Assembly (NCBI RefSeq): GCF_900116255.1
Contig: NZ_FPAI01000006.1
Location: 1 to 64,000 of the forward strand
From: Halolactibacillus miurensis
GTDB lineage: Bacteria > Bacillota > Bacilli > Bacillales > Amphibacillaceae
Direction: 5' to 3'
DNA: 64,000 bases
A program made the position numbers and the translations under genes. A model generated the notes under the pieces. The model was not told the origin of the DNA. It made no database searches and saw only the letters and a list, made by a program, of their open reading frames with translations. The number at the start of each line of letters is the position of its first letter. Position 1 is the stretch's first letter. Positions 46,618 to 58,471 of the stretch are shown here, in pieces.

Positions 46618-47052
46618 TTAGTCTGGAAAATTATTAGTAACATAAGTTTTAGCAAGCAAATCGTGAATCGCCCGCTTATCATCTCTAGTTGAAATAAGAT
46701 AGATACTAACAAATTGAAGTAAACCCATGCTAAAATAATAAAGTAGATTCTTCACTAAAAGCTCTCGAAAAATAAGTGTACTTAATGTTAACCTATTATT
46801 TGAAACAGGAGCAATTCTGATTCCAACGGCTCGTTTTCCAATTGTATATCCATTCCATAGTAGTGGAAGTGTGATGCTGTATACGTGTGATAAAATAACC
46901 AGCGCAATAATAAAAAAATCTAAAAATGGGAAATTACCTTTGTGAAAAACAAAACTAATTATTAAAGCAATTATTACATTAATAATTAGATCGATAATTA
47001 GTGCAAGGCCTCTTTCAATAACTCCAACTGGACTTGCTGATAAAGTATTCAT
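46618..47052 (-). CDS. RDD-family membrane protein
   Basis: A 144-residue protein with three to four hydrophobic helices (about 20-40, 46-68, 95-125). The RDD features are VIERGLALIIDLIINVII, with the early Arg and Asp, and GYTIGKRAVGIRI near residue 68, with ...TRDDKRAIHDLLAKT at the C-terminus. RDD proteins are often accessory membrane components; some are linked to Na+/H+ transport or to toxin immunity. The function here is unknown. Ribosome binding site GCGAGGTG. Confidence 0.85.
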   Translation of the reverse strand: MNTLSASPVGVIERGLALIIDLIINVIIALIISFVFHKGNFPFLDFFIIALVILSHVYSITLPLLWNGYTIGKRAVGIRIAPVSNNRLTLSTLIFRELLVKNLLYYFSMGLLQFVSIYLISTRDDKRAIHDLLAKTYVTNNFPD

Positions 47053-47568
47053 CCTGACACACCTCGCAATTCATAGTATTTATATATATATTTTGAATGA
47101 ACGTAATTTAATTAAAGATTTTCATTAGTATCGCATAGATATCTTTGGACTTTTTTAACAATATTCGCAATATTCCGAAAGAGTGTTTTACGAATGAATT
47201 TCATAATTCTGAGGCCTTGCGGCCCAATAGTTTTGAAGCATAAGAAAAGCTCCATGCAATCGCGCGCGCGCGCACTTATACACTCTACCGAGTATGTGCT
47301 AAAACACACATGTTATTTAGATTTTCATCACGCGTATATTAAGTGTAGCAAATTTAGAACGAGAAGAAACAAAATGAACGAAAGAAAACGTAAAAGAGGT
47401 TACTAAATGTCGAGTATTTATGTTAGAAGAAGATCAATAATTAAAAAGCAAATTTAATTACTAAAAAATTATCCTTATAATTTTTGTTGCATCCATTGAG
47501 GGTTACTAAGAATTATATGGACAAGTAGTCTCTTCTAAAAGATAGTTTTTCTCCTTCTCTTCTAGGTT
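47053..47568. other. Non-coding or decayed part of the island
   Basis: No convincing gene. A minus-strand open frame (47112-47309) encodes ...LFLCFKTIGPQGLRIMKFI...NENL; it may be a fragment of something older but I cannot identify it. A 13-base alternating CG run lies at 47261-47273 in otherwise very AT-rich DNA. Confidence 0.35.
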
Positions 47569-47754
47569 CTATTTGTTTGAGTTACTTTTCATAACTTCTA
47601 TTAGAATCTGGTACATTAAAAATATTATGGTGCAGACAGTTAAATTTATTGGTAGAGAATACACGAATGCTTGTATTATAGTTGTGCCAAAATCCAATAA
47701 AACTAAGAAGTTACTTATTGATATCAAACATAGTATAAATATAACTAAACCCAT
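47569..47754 (-). CDS. Small membrane protein, 61 residues
   Basis: Not recognised. It starts MGLVIFILCLISIS and spans two hydrophobic segments (about 2-24 and 32-54), with a polar SNSNK tail. The ATG at 47754 follows a strong GGAGG at seven bases. Its ribosome binding site overlaps the end of the secreted-protein gene just upstream, so the two were probably expressed together. Small two-helix proteins beside secreted proteins may be immunity or anchoring partners; this is inference. Confidence 0.6.
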   Translation of the reverse strand: MGLVIFILCLISISNFLVLLDFGTTIIQAFVYSLPINLTVCTIIFLMYQILIEVMKSNSNK

Positions 47755-47768
47755 GAATTCACCTCCAA

Positions 47769-48596
47769 TTACCACCCAATAATATCTGCTGTTGATTTAA
47801 AATTGTTAGCACTTGAAGAATAAGTTACACTCGTCATGCCAATATTTACACCATAGCTGATATTTCCTAAAATACTTTTACCATCAGCATAACTAATGCT
47901 AATTGTACGATCAATTGTGCTACCTACCGGCTTCGCTTTAAAGTAGCCATTACCTTCGTAGTCATGCGGGAAACTCCCAAGACCACTCATCTTAAAAGAG
48001 TGACCTGAATAATCCGACATAGAAGCTCGATCTATAAAGTATGAAGTAGTTGAACCTTCAGGTCCGAAATCTCTCATCCATAAATTTAATGTAGCACCAG
48101 AAACGTTATCCCAATATTTTTTGTTTAATGCGAATCCAAAAGAGTCATTATCCAATTCTACGTTCTCTTTCCAGTAGAAGCTTGGATAGATACTGTATGT
48201 TCCATCAGTATTCCTCCAACCTGTTGCATCAAATTCTAAATCACTGGTAGGGATGAATTGAACAGAAAAATCACCATCACTACTTGGTAAAGAAGCTGCT
48301 TTTCTTTCTGAATACCCATCAAATATAGAATCATCTTCTAATGTAGTATAAATTGTATACTCACCTCGATAGCTTAAATTATTTAACACATCATCAGGCA
48401 TACCTCGACTCGCTAAGAATGTATCTATTGTATCTTCATTAATATTTTCAAGATTTATCATTTCTACTGCCACATCATCATTTTTAACCTTTTTTTGTTT
48501 TTGCACTAGCAGTACTTGCGAAAACCATACTAAAAACAAGAACTAGTAACACTAGTAGTAATAGATTTTTTTAAACACTCTTGGCCCTATTTTCAT
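47769..48596 (-). pseudogene. Secreted protein of unknown function with two frame shifts in its signal peptide
   Basis: A strong AAAAGGAGG precedes an ATG at 48596 (MKIGPRVFKK). The hydrophobic signal core (LLLVLLVLVFSMVFASTASA) is in another frame, and the mature protein (KKVKNDDVAVEMINLENIN to the end) returns to the first frame. Both switches lie at A7 tracts (about 48567-48573 and 48487-48493): one is an A short and one an A long. The mature part is about 240 residues, beta-rich and Trp/Tyr/Asp-rich, starting TFLASRGMPDDVLNNL. Product not recognised. It could be a pseudogene, phase-variable or a sequencing artefact. Confidence 0.65.
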
Positions 48597-48704
48597 AATT
48601 TCCTTATTCCTCCTTTTTATATATAAATAAAGGATAACATAGTTAAAGTTCAAAAAAACAAAAATCAAGAAAAAAAAGTTTATGCATTTGACTTTACAAT
48701 TCAG
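48597..48704. other. Short AT-rich gap between the secreted-protein gene and the integrase remnant
   Basis: Very A-rich with no gene. It contains the ribosome binding site of the leftward secreted-protein gene; the lost N-terminal half of the integrase would have lain to the left of 48705. Confidence 0.4.
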
Positions 48705-49010
48705 GTGAATTGTAAAGCTTCTTCCGTTCATTTAATGATTCATCAACAAGACGGACGATGGTTAAGAACCAATATTGTCAGAGAATATTTTAAAGAAGTA
48801 TGTAAAAGAGCAAAAGTCCCGATTTTAAGCTCTCACGCTTTAAGACACAGTCATGCCGTTCACTTATTAGTATTTGGTGCAAATATAAAATACGCATCTG
48901 AGAGACTCAGCCATAAATCGGCACATGTCACTGCAGATACGTATTTACACATTACCGAGAAACTCGAAAAAGAATCTCCCGATTTGTATTCAAATTACAT
49001 TAATTCATGA
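48705..49010 (+). pseudogene. Tyrosine recombinase (integrase), C-terminal remnant
   Basis: About 101 residues of the catalytic half of a phage/ICE-type integrase. SSHALRHSHAVHLL gives the HxxR box, ERLSHKSAHVT the second His, and TADTYLHITEKL the nucleophile Tyr. The N-terminal arm- and core-binding domains and the first catalytic Arg are missing (a full protein would be about 370-400 residues). There is no clear ribosome binding site. It ends 61 bases before the att repeat at 49072, the usual place for an integrase. Confidence 0.85.
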
Positions 49011-49071
49011 TTTGGTGGGTAAAAAGGGGCAAGCCTCAATTACACCTCACCAAAACGTTTATATAACAACG

Positions 49072-49101
49072 TTAACCAATACTTCCTTCCATTTCGAAGG
49101 A
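49072..49101. repeat. att-like direct repeat, sufB copy
   Basis: The last 30 bases of the intact sufB gene, matching 46300-46329 at 29 of 30 positions. Confidence 0.88.
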
Positions 49102-50469
49102 AATTAATCGGTTCATTTCAACCGCATATTCCATTGGTAATTCTTTTGTGAATGGCTCGATGAAGCCCATGACAATCATTTCTGTCGCTTCTTGTTCTGA
49201 AATACCACGACTCATCAAGTAGAACAGTTGTTCTTCAGACACTTTCGACACTTTCGCTTCGTGCTCAAGTGAAATGTTATCATTTAAGATTTCGTTATAT
49301 GGAATCGTATCAGACGTTGATTTATTATCCATAATTAACGTATCACATTCAATGTTTGACCGTGCCCCGTCAGCCTTACGGCCGAAGTGAACAATCCCAC
49401 GGTAAGAGACTTTACCACCGTGTTTTGAGATAGATTTAGATACAATCGTTGACGATGTATTTGGTGCCAAGTGAATCATCTTCGCCCCAGCATCTTGCAC
49501 TTGTCCTTTACCCGCAAGCGCAATGGAGAGTGTCATACCACGTGCACCTTCTCCTTTTAGAAGAACGGCAGGATATTTCATCGTTAACTTCGATCCAATA
49601 TTGCCATCAACCCATTCCATCGTCGCATTGGCATCACATGTTGCTCGTTTGGTAACGAGATTATAGACGTTGTTTGCCCAGTTTTGAATCGTTGTATAAC
49701 GGCAATAAGCATCCTTTTTAACATAGATTTCAACAACCGCACTGTGGAGTGAGTTTGTCGTAAAGACAGGTGCTGTACACCCTTCTACGTAATGAACCGA
49801 TGCGCCTTCATCAACAATGATCAATGTACGTTCAAACTGCCCCATATTTTCTGAGTTAATTCGGAAGTACGCTTGCAGTGGCGTATCTGCTTTCACACCT
49901 TTTGGTACATAGATAAATGAGCCACCTGACCATACAGCTGAATTTAAAGCTGAAAATTTGTTGTCAGTATAAGGAATGACTTTACCGAAGTATTCTTTAA
50001 ACAAATCTTCATTTTCTTTCAGTGCTGTGTCTGTATCTTTAAAGATAATCCCCATTTTTTCAAGGTCTTCTTTTAAGTTGTGGTACACAACTTCAGATTC
50101 ATACTGTGCGGACACACCGGCAAGGTATTTTTGTTCCGCTTCTGGAATACCTAATTTATCAAACGTTCGCTTGATTTCTTCAGGCACCTCATCCCACGAA
50201 CGTTCAGAACGTTCAGATGGTTTTACGTAATAGGTGATTTCATCAAAATCAAGTTCTGATAAATCGCCACCCCATTGTGGCATTGGTGTTTTATAGAAAT
50301 GTTCGAGCGCTTTAAGACGATATGACAACATCCATTCAGGCTCATTTTTTATTTTAGATATTTCACGCACGACTTTTTCTGTTAGGCCGCGTTCGGTACG
50401 GAAAATCGAGACATCTTTGTCATGAAAACCGTATTTATATTCGCCCACTTCTGGTGCATTTTTAGACAT
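49072..50469 (-). CDS. sufB: Fe-S cluster assembly protein SufB
   Basis: A 465-residue core scaffold subunit of SufBCD, where clusters are built. It has the SufB pattern: [20 protein letters not shown] near 187, [21 protein letters not shown] near 228, the conserved Arg/Cys region [25 protein letters not shown], and [18 protein letters not shown]. It is the last gene of sufCDSUB. Its final codons carry the island attachment site and remain intact. The ATG follows AAAGGAGGGG. Confidence 0.97.
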   Translation of the reverse strand: MSKNAPEVGEYKYGFHDKDVSIFRTERGLTEKVVREISKIKNEPEWMLSYRLKALEHFYKTPMPQWGGDLSELDFDEITYYVKPSERSERSWDEVPEEIKRTFDKLGIPEAEQKYLAGVSAQYESEVVYHNLKEDLEKMGIIFKDTDTALKENEDLFKEYFGKVIPYTDNKFSALNSAVWSGGSFIYVPKGVKADTPLQAYFRINSENMGQFERTLIIVDEGASVHYVEGCTAPVFTTNSLHSAVVEIYVKKDAYCRYTTIQNWANNVYNLVTKRATCDANATMEWVDGNIGSKLTMKYPAVLLKGEGARGMTLSIALAGKGQVQDAGAKMIHLAPNTSSTIVSKSISKHGGKVSYRGIVHFGRKADGARSNIECDTLIMDNKSTSDTIPYNEILNDNISLEHEAKVSKVSEEQLFYLMSRGISEQEATEMIVMGFIEPFTKELPMEYAVEMNRLISFEMEGSIG

Positions 50470-50498
50470 AATAGCCCCTCCTTTGTTACATCATAGTA

Positions 50499-53452
<2,954 letters not shown>

Positions 53453-53474
53453 CAAATTCCTCCTCCCCTATATA

Positions 53475-54254
53475 TTATTTGCCGACAGTTTCGTCTTCAA
53501 TTCCGAGTTCGTCTTTAATCCACTCATACCCTTCGCTCTCTAAACGTTCGACAAGTTCAGGTCCACCAGATTTTACAACGCGCCCTTGCATCATCACGTG
53601 AACATAATCTGGTTTTACGTAGTTTAATAGACGTTGGTAGTGTGTGATAATTAAGCAACCAAAGTTTTCATTACGTAATTTATTGATCCCTTTTGATACA
53701 ACTTTTAACGCATCAATATCAAGACCTGAGTCAATTTCATCTAGAATACCAATGGCTGGTTTTAATAGCATGAGCTGCAGAATCTCATTACGTTTTTTCT
53801 CCCCACCTGAAAAACCTTCATTTAGATAACGTTGTGACATATTTTTATCCATTTCAAGATAATCCATCGCGTCATCCATCTCTTTAATGAACTTCATCAA
53901 TGGAATCTCATCACCCTCTTCGCGGTGAGCATTAATAGAAGACCGTAAGAAATCTGACGTTGTCACCCCACTGATCTCACTCGGATATTGCATCGCTAGG
54001 AAAAGACCCGCTTTTGCACGTTCATCTACTTCCATCTCAAGAACATCTTCACCGTCCATTAAGATTTGTCCTTTTGTTACTTCATATTTAGGGTGTCCCA
54101 TAATAGCTGACGCCAATGTTGATTTACCCGTACCGTTCGGCCCCATAATCGCATGGAACTCGCCGCCTTTTATCGTTAAATTAACGCCTTTTAAAATCTC
54201 TTTCCCATCAATCTCCACATGAAGATCTTTAATCTCTAATGTTGAACCACTCAT
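53475..54254 (-). CDS. sufC: Fe-S cluster assembly ATPase SufC
   Basis: A 259-residue ABC-type ATPase that drives the SufBCD scaffold. Walker A is GPNGTGKST (38-46), the Q-loop region is MQYPSEISGV, the signature is FSGGEKKRNEI near 150, and Walker B is IGILDEIDSGLD near 172. First gene of sufCDSUB, after a TTAGGAGG ribosome binding site. Confidence 0.97.
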   Translation of the reverse strand: MSGSTLEIKDLHVEIDGKEILKGVNLTIKGGEFHAIMGPNGTGKSTLASAIMGHPKYEVTKGQILMDGEDVLEMEVDERAKAGLFLAMQYPSEISGVTTSDFLRSSINAHREEGDEIPLMKFIKEMDDAMDYLEMDKNMSQRYLNEGFSGGEKKRNEILQLMLLKPAIGILDEIDSGLDIDALKVVSKGINKLRNENFGCLIITHYQRLLNYVKPDYVHVMMQGRVVKSGGPELVERLESEGYEWIKDELGIEDETVGK

Positions 54255-54545
54255 ATCTATACCTCCTAAGTAATTTGCTTACGTGTTATTCTGATACTGA
54301 GTCTCATTTTCATTCTCAGTTTATACTCATTACAATCTTAAACTATTTCAAAAATTATGGCAAGATTTTAAGACCGAAAACATCACTTTTTAAACAATAA
54401 CGTAAAAAAAGTTTATATCGTTTTCCCGAGTAAGTCAAACATTGCCACATCTTTCAATATTTTTGCTCTGATCGACGGTAACGACGCTCTGAATAATTAA
54501 CGCCTCCATCACGACTAGCGATTGCCTTATTTTTGGTAATATAAA
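54255..54545. promoter_or_regulatory. suf operon upstream region
   Basis: No gene. An element GAGAATGAAAATGAGACTC (54299-54317, minus strand) resembles a Fur box at 13 of 19 positions, too weak to call. The rest is AT-rich; I cannot fix the promoter with confidence. Confidence 0.3.
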
Positions 54546-54594
54546 GAAAAACCTCTCACACTATTTATTTAAATAGCGCAGAGGTTTTTCTCAT
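54546..54594 (-). terminator. Terminator after the 63-residue protein gene
   Basis: AAAAACCTCT(GCGC) / (CACA)AGAGGTTTTT-type hairpin with an inner CTATTTA/TAAATAG stem. It is flanked by A- and T-runs. Confidence 0.8.
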
Positions 54595-54613
54595 TTACTC
54601 ATGTTAATTGAGT

Positions 54614-54805
54614 TTACATATCTCGGTGAATATCTTGTTGTAGTTCAGCAATCAATTTCATACTTTGTTCATGACTTTTTTCTCGTTCTCGCTCCACTTT
54701 CATGCGCTTCTCGACATTCATTTCATATTCTGTGAAATTCACGCCGTGATTTTGATGCATAGCTTTTTCCATTTCTGGTGTGTAGTTCAGATTGAGCTTT
54801 TCCAT
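54614..54805 (-). CDS. Small charged helical protein of unknown function
   Basis: Not recognised. The 63 residues (MEKLNLNYTPEMEKAMHQNH...) are rich in Glu, Lys, Arg, Met and His. They form a likely amphipathic coiled coil (EMNVEKRMKVEREREKSHEQS). There is no membrane segment. It has its own terminator, and AAGGGGAC lies upstream at a rather long 14 bases. It sits alone between the suf and met operons. It could be a small regulator or stress protein; no function can be assigned. Confidence 0.55.
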   Translation of the reverse strand: MEKLNLNYTPEMEKAMHQNHGVNFTEYEMNVEKRMKVEREREKSHEQSMKLIAELQQDIHRDM

Positions 54806-54959
54806 CTCGTTTTAAAAGTCCCCTTATTGATTAATTTATTTATTGCTTGATACAAGTATTATTATAGCACGCTGCCCCTACTATGAAAAACGTGCTTTGA
54901 CATGATTTGACCTCATTTCACCGAGTAATAACCGCTCTATTCAACATACCTCAGCGCAC

Positions 54960-55003
54960 ATAAAAATACAGACGAATTCTTCCGTTTTCGTCTGTATTTC
55001 ATT
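54960..55003 (-). terminator. Terminator of the metNIQ operon
   Basis: AATACAGACGAAAACGG / TTCGTCTGTATT hairpin followed by a T-run on the minus strand, just after metQ. Confidence 0.85.
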
Positions 55004-55009
55004 GTTCAG

Positions 55010-55825
55010 TTATTCACCGGCAACAGGAACAACTTCGCCTTGGTATTTTTCATTAATGAAATTAGAGATTTCTTCTGACTGCAAGATTTCAACTAACTTT
55101 TGAAGATTCTCATTATCTTCATCTTCAGCACGTGCGGCGATAATATTAACATAAAGGGAATCGGCACCTTCTACGAATAACGCATCGTCCACCGGTGATA
55201 GACCTGCTTCAATCGCATAGTTACCATTAATAGCAATGAGTGTATTTGCTTCATTTTCATATGCTTCGATCAGGAATTCCGGATTCACTGATGGAGAAAA
55301 CGTAAGGTTCAATGGATTTTCCACAATATCATCGATTGTAGCAGCGGATTTATCTACATCATCGGCAAGTGTAATAAAACCATTTGCTTCAAAGAGTGCT
55401 AAAATACGCCCATGGTCAGGTACGTTACGACTAATAATCACTTCTGTTCCTTCTTCAATATCATCTACTGAAGCAATGTCTTTTGAAAACACACCGAGAG
55501 GTTCTACGTGAATGCCCGCTAGATTAACTAAGTCATAACCATGATCTTCTAAAGATAATTCAAAGAATGGAATGTGTTGGAAGTAGTTGGCATCCAATTC
55601 TCCACGTGATAAATCTTCGTTTGGTAATGCGTAATCTGTATACGTTTCAATCGTTAACTCAATACCTTCTTCTTCTAGCAATGGACGCGCTTCTTCTAAG
55701 ATTTCTGCGTGAGGCACAGAAGTAGCCCCGACTTTAATTTCATTCTCTGCTGATTCTTCTCCACAAGCAGCTAAAAATCCAAGTGACAAGACAAGTAAAA
55801 ATAAAGTTACAATTTTTTTCATCAT
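55010..55825 (-). CDS. metQ: Methionine ABC transporter substrate-binding lipoprotein
   Basis: A 271-residue lipoprotein. The signal peptide ends in the lipobox LAAC (about residues 18-21), so Cys21 is lipid-linked on the outer membrane face. NlpA/MetQ features follow: IKVGATSVPHAEILEEA, ELDANYFQHIPFFE, and NYAIEAGLSPVDDALFVE. It binds methionine and hands it to MetI/MetN. Last gene of the metN-metI-metQ unit. Confidence 0.96.
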   Translation of the reverse strand: MMKKIVTLFLLVLSLGFLAACGEESAENEIKVGATSVPHAEILEEARPLLEEEGIELTIETYTDYALPNEDLSRGELDANYFQHIPFFELSLEDHGYDLVNLAGIHVEPLGVFSKDIASVDDIEEGTEVIISRNVPDHGRILALFEANGFITLADDVDKSAATIDDIVENPLNLTFSPSVNPEFLIEAYENEANTLIAINGNYAIEAGLSPVDDALFVEGADSLYVNIIAARAEDEDNENLQKLVEILQSEEISNFINEKYQGEVVPVAGE

Positions 55826-55864
55826 GAAATCCCCTTTTCTTTTTTTAATATATGAATAAGCTCA

Positions 55865-56530
55865 TTAGCGCTTATCAATTTTTTTCGTAATAACATCGCC
55901 AATAAATTGAAAGATAAATACAATTAATACAATCAGGAGTGTACAGACATAAACGATATCCATATCTCGACGAGTAAAGCCGTAGAAGTAGGCATAATCA
56001 CCAAGACCCCCAGCACCAATCGATCCTGCGACGGCGGTATAACCGATTAAAGCAATCGCCGTTACCGTCAGTCCTGAAACAAGCGCTGGCATCGATTCTT
56101 TTAGTAACACCTTAAAGATAATCGTCGATGTTTTTGCCCCCATCGCTTTCGCTGCTTCAATTACACCGTGATCAACTTCACGTAAAGCAATCTCAACGAG
56201 GCGACCATAAAACGGCGCAGAACCTAAAATTAATGCAGGTAATGCGGCTGTTGGTCCGCGGAACGTCCCAAATAAAAAGACGGTGAGTGGTAAAATTAAA
56301 AAGATTAAAATAATAAAAGGAATCGCCCGAAATATATTCACAAATCCAGCGGTAATTGAATAAACAATTTTATTATCCCACAAGTTACCCGGCGCGGATA
56401 AATAAATGAATAGACCTAGGATCGTACCTAAAATCAACGTCCCTATTAAAGCGACAAGTGTCATATAAAGTGTCTCACCTGTTGCCCATAAAAGATCCAT
56501 CCAATCAATGTTTGGAAATAAATTAGCCAT
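55865..56530 (-). CDS. metI: Methionine ABC transporter permease
   Basis: A 221-residue permease with five helices. The ABC-coupling EAA loop is VIEAAKAMGAKTSTIIFKVLL near 130-150. INIFRAIPFIILI is the typical MetI N-terminal segment. Its ATG overlaps the metN stop by eight bases, so the proteins are made together. Confidence 0.96.
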   Translation of the reverse strand: MANLFPNIDWMDLLWATGETLYMTLVALIGTLILGTILGLFIYLSAPGNLWDNKIVYSITAGFVNIFRAIPFIILIFLILPLTVFLFGTFRGPTAALPALILGSAPFYGRLVEIALREVDHGVIEAAKAMGAKTSTIIFKVLLKESMPALVSGLTVTAIALIGYTAVAGSIGAGGLGDYAYFYGFTRRDMDIVYVCTLLIVLIVFIFQFIGDVITKKIDKR

Positions 56531-57548
56531 GTGTGATCACCTCCACATCGACTGATGTTGATCGAATAAATTGAATCGCCTGTTCCACTGCTGGTAAGTC
56601 CCCTGTCATTTTTACATAAAGCGAGCCGTAAGCTCCTTCTTGTGTTTGTTTAATGTTTCCTTGAATAATATTAATATCAACGTCATAATGTTTAGCTACC
56701 TCTGAAATAATCGCTTGATTGGCTGTTTCTTTTACGAAGGTTAACTTTAGTACATGACCATCTGAAATATGTTCGATTAATACATCATCGGTGAGTTCTT
56801 CATCTGGTTTACCCATGACCTGTTCAACAAACTTTTTCGTCACCGGTTTTTTAGGGTGTGAGAAGACTTCAAGGACATTTCCTTGTTCAACCACACGTCC
56901 CGCTTCCATTACGGCTACGTTATGACAAATCTTTTGAATGACGTGCATTTCATGGGTAATGAGGATAATCGTTAAACCGAGCTTTTCATTAATATCAACA
57001 AGCAAAGCTAAAATTGAGTCGGTTGTCTCTGGGTCAAGAGCCGATGTTGCTTCATCACAAAGTAATACTTTCGGTTTATTTGCGAGTGCTCGTGCAATAC
57101 CAACCCGCTGCTTTTGTCCCCCACTAAGTTGTGACGGATAATTCTTTTCTTTACCTGTTAGTCCAACAAGATCAATCAATTCTTGCACACGCGTTTGTAT
57201 TTCAGCTTTTGATGTCCCGGCAATTTCTAATGGAAAGGCAATGTTTTCTTCAACGGTGCGCGACCACAACAGGTTAAAGTGCTGAAAAATCATGCCAATT
57301 TCCTGGCGTTTCACCCGTAATTCATGTTTTGATAGGCTAGTGATATTTTGTCCTTCTATTTCTACTGTCCCACTTGTCGGTTCTTCTAAGCGATTAATTA
57401 AGCGAATAAAAGTGCTTTTACCAGCACCGCTATAACCAATCACGCCGAAAATCTCACCTTTTTCAATCGATAAACTTAAATCATCTACGGCTTTTAGTTC
57501 ATGTTCGTTTGTTTTAAAAACTTTCGATAACTGATCAATGACGATCAT
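56523..57548 (-). CDS. metN: Methionine ABC transporter ATP-binding protein
   Basis: A 341-residue ATPase. Walker A is GYSGAGKST (38-46), the signature is LSGGQKQRVGIARAL near 140, and Walker B is VLLCDEATSALD near 162. The C-terminal NIL domain (about 265-341) senses methionine and limits uptake. First gene of the operon, directly behind a SAM riboswitch. Confidence 0.97.
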   Translation of the reverse strand: MIVIDQLSKVFKTNEHELKAVDDLSLSIEKGEIFGVIGYSGAGKSTFIRLINRLEEPTSGTVEIEGQNITSLSKHELRVKRQEIGMIFQHFNLLWSRTVEENIAFPLEIAGTSKAEIQTRVQELIDLVGLTGKEKNYPSQLSGGQKQRVGIARALANKPKVLLCDEATSALDPETTDSILALLVDINEKLGLTIILITHEMHVIQKICHNVAVMEAGRVVEQGNVLEVFSHPKKPVTKKFVEQVMGKPDEELTDDVLIEHISDGHVLKLTFVKETANQAIISEVAKHYDVDINIIQGNIKQTQEGAYGSLYVKMTGDLPAVEQAIQFIRSTSVDVEVITHG

Positions 57549-57664
57549 GTGACTTCCCCCTAATATCTAAATATTCATTCTTTTTATAACGGTATTCATT
57601 CTTCTCTCTTTAACCGAATACGCGATGGTTTAATGATTAAATTATCAACCAAACACTATTTCAA

Positions 57665-57860
57665 TCAATATAAAAGCGCCCCTTTATTCTCCTTTAATAA
57701 GAGAACAAAAAGACGCTGGCATCATATGCTTACGTTTAAGCGTTCCCTTATCATCCAAAGCTTACGCTTTGCAGGAATTGGCACCTTTTTAAATACAGCT
57801 TGTATTTAACGGTTGCCGGGCTTCGTCGGGCCAGTCCCTCCACCTCTCTTGATAAGAGTC
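57665..57860 (-). ncRNA. SAM-I riboswitch (S-box) with terminator
   Basis: On the minus strand, CTCTTATCAAGAGAGGTGGAGG (57858 downwards), then CCCGACGAAGCCCGGCAACC, GGTGCCAATTCCTGC and GGATGATAAG. Together they give the full S-box set. The expression platform is AGCGTCTTTTTGTTCTC / GAGAATAAAGGGGCGCT plus T-run (57668-57720). SAM should stop transcription of metNIQ. Confidence 0.97.
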
Positions 57861-57885
57861 TTAAATATTTAATTGGTTAATGGTG

Positions 57886-57914
57886 ATAATAGCACGTTAA
57901 AAATATGCTGTCAA
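57886..57914 (-). promoter_or_regulatory. metNIQ promoter
   Basis: TTGACA (57909-57914), 17 bases, TATTAT (57886-57891) on the minus strand, just ahead of the S-box. Confidence 0.8.
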
Positions 57915-57994
57915 TAAGTTTTCACAATATTTTGTCCATGTTATACTAATTAATCACGAGAGTATACAACAGTTTGAAAGGATGATTGATATAT

Positions 57995-58411
57995 ATGACA
58001 ACTGCACCAGATTTTACGCTTCCCTATATTGATAAAGACGACCATCTTACATTAAGTGATTTGCGCGGGCGAATGGTGTTACTTACGTTTTGGGCCTCTT
58101 GGTGTCCTGATTGTAGTCAGGATATGCCGATGAAAGAGCGATTATTCAAAACCGTGGACCAAAACAAATTAGCGATGATTACCATTAATGTCACTGGTAG
58201 AGAAAGGCATCACGATGATGCCGTTCGTTACAAAAATAACTTTATCAAACAACCAACTCTTGTAGATAATGGTCGTGAAACATATCTCAACTACACTTGT
58301 TTAGGTGTACCAACGACGGTCTTAATTGATCAACAGGGTCATATCGTTAAACAATGGGGCCAGAACTTAAGCTTTCCTAGTCTAATGGAGGCAATTAGTG
58401 CCTATCTTTAA
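57995..58411 (+). CDS. Thioredoxin-like (TlpA/AhpC-type) protein
   Basis: A 138-residue thioredoxin-fold protein. It starts TTAPDFTLPYIDKDDHLTLSDLRGR in the style of TlpA/peroxiredoxin-like proteins. It has the redox site WASWCPDCSQDMP near residue 42-54 and a cis-Pro region GVPTTVLID. There is no signal peptide or anchor, so it is cytoplasmic, unlike ResA. It probably reduces disulfides or peroxides; the partner is unknown. Start is the ATG at 57995; the TTG at 57986 is too close to the AAAGGA site. Confidence 0.85.
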   Translation: MTTAPDFTLPYIDKDDHLTLSDLRGRMVLLTFWASWCPDCSQDMPMKERLFKTVDQNKLAMITINVTGRERHHDDAVRYKNNFIKQPTLVDNGRETYLNYTCLGVPTTVLIDQQGHIVKQWGQNLSFPSLMEAISAYL

Positions 58412-58464
58412 GAAAAACATGCCTGTTCATTAGAAGTATTGACTAATGTTCAGGCGTGTTTTAT
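58411..58464. terminator. Shared terminator between the thioredoxin-like gene and gcvH
   Basis: AAACATGCCTG...CAGGCGTGTTT with inner CATTAG/CTAATG pairing; A- and T-runs on both sides. Confidence 0.8.
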
Positions 58465-58471
58465 GATCAGA

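Larger units (their letters stand above)
46300..49101. mobile_element. Decayed genomic island integrated at the 3' end of sufB
   Basis: A 2.8-kb AT-rich stretch is bracketed by a 30-bp direct repeat (46300-46329 and 49072-49101, 29/30 identical) that encodes the last residues and stop of SufB. The C-terminal remnant of a tyrosine recombinase lies next to the right repeat. The cargo is unrelated to the flanks. Integration into the end of a gene with restoration of its coding sequence is the usual habit of such elements. Confidence 0.85.

Noticed and set aside
47194-47406. Plus-strand frame of 70 codons in the island
   Set aside because: Crosses the CG run, lacks a ribosome binding site and overlaps an equally weak minus-strand frame; composition is not protein-like.
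48705-49010. Functional stand-alone small integrase
   Set aside because: It lacks the N-terminal domains and the first catalytic arginine and has no clear ribosome binding site, so it is treated as a remnant.
54299-54317. Fur-box-like sequence upstream of sufC
   Set aside because: Only 13 of 19 positions match and the second half lacks symmetry; not enough to call.
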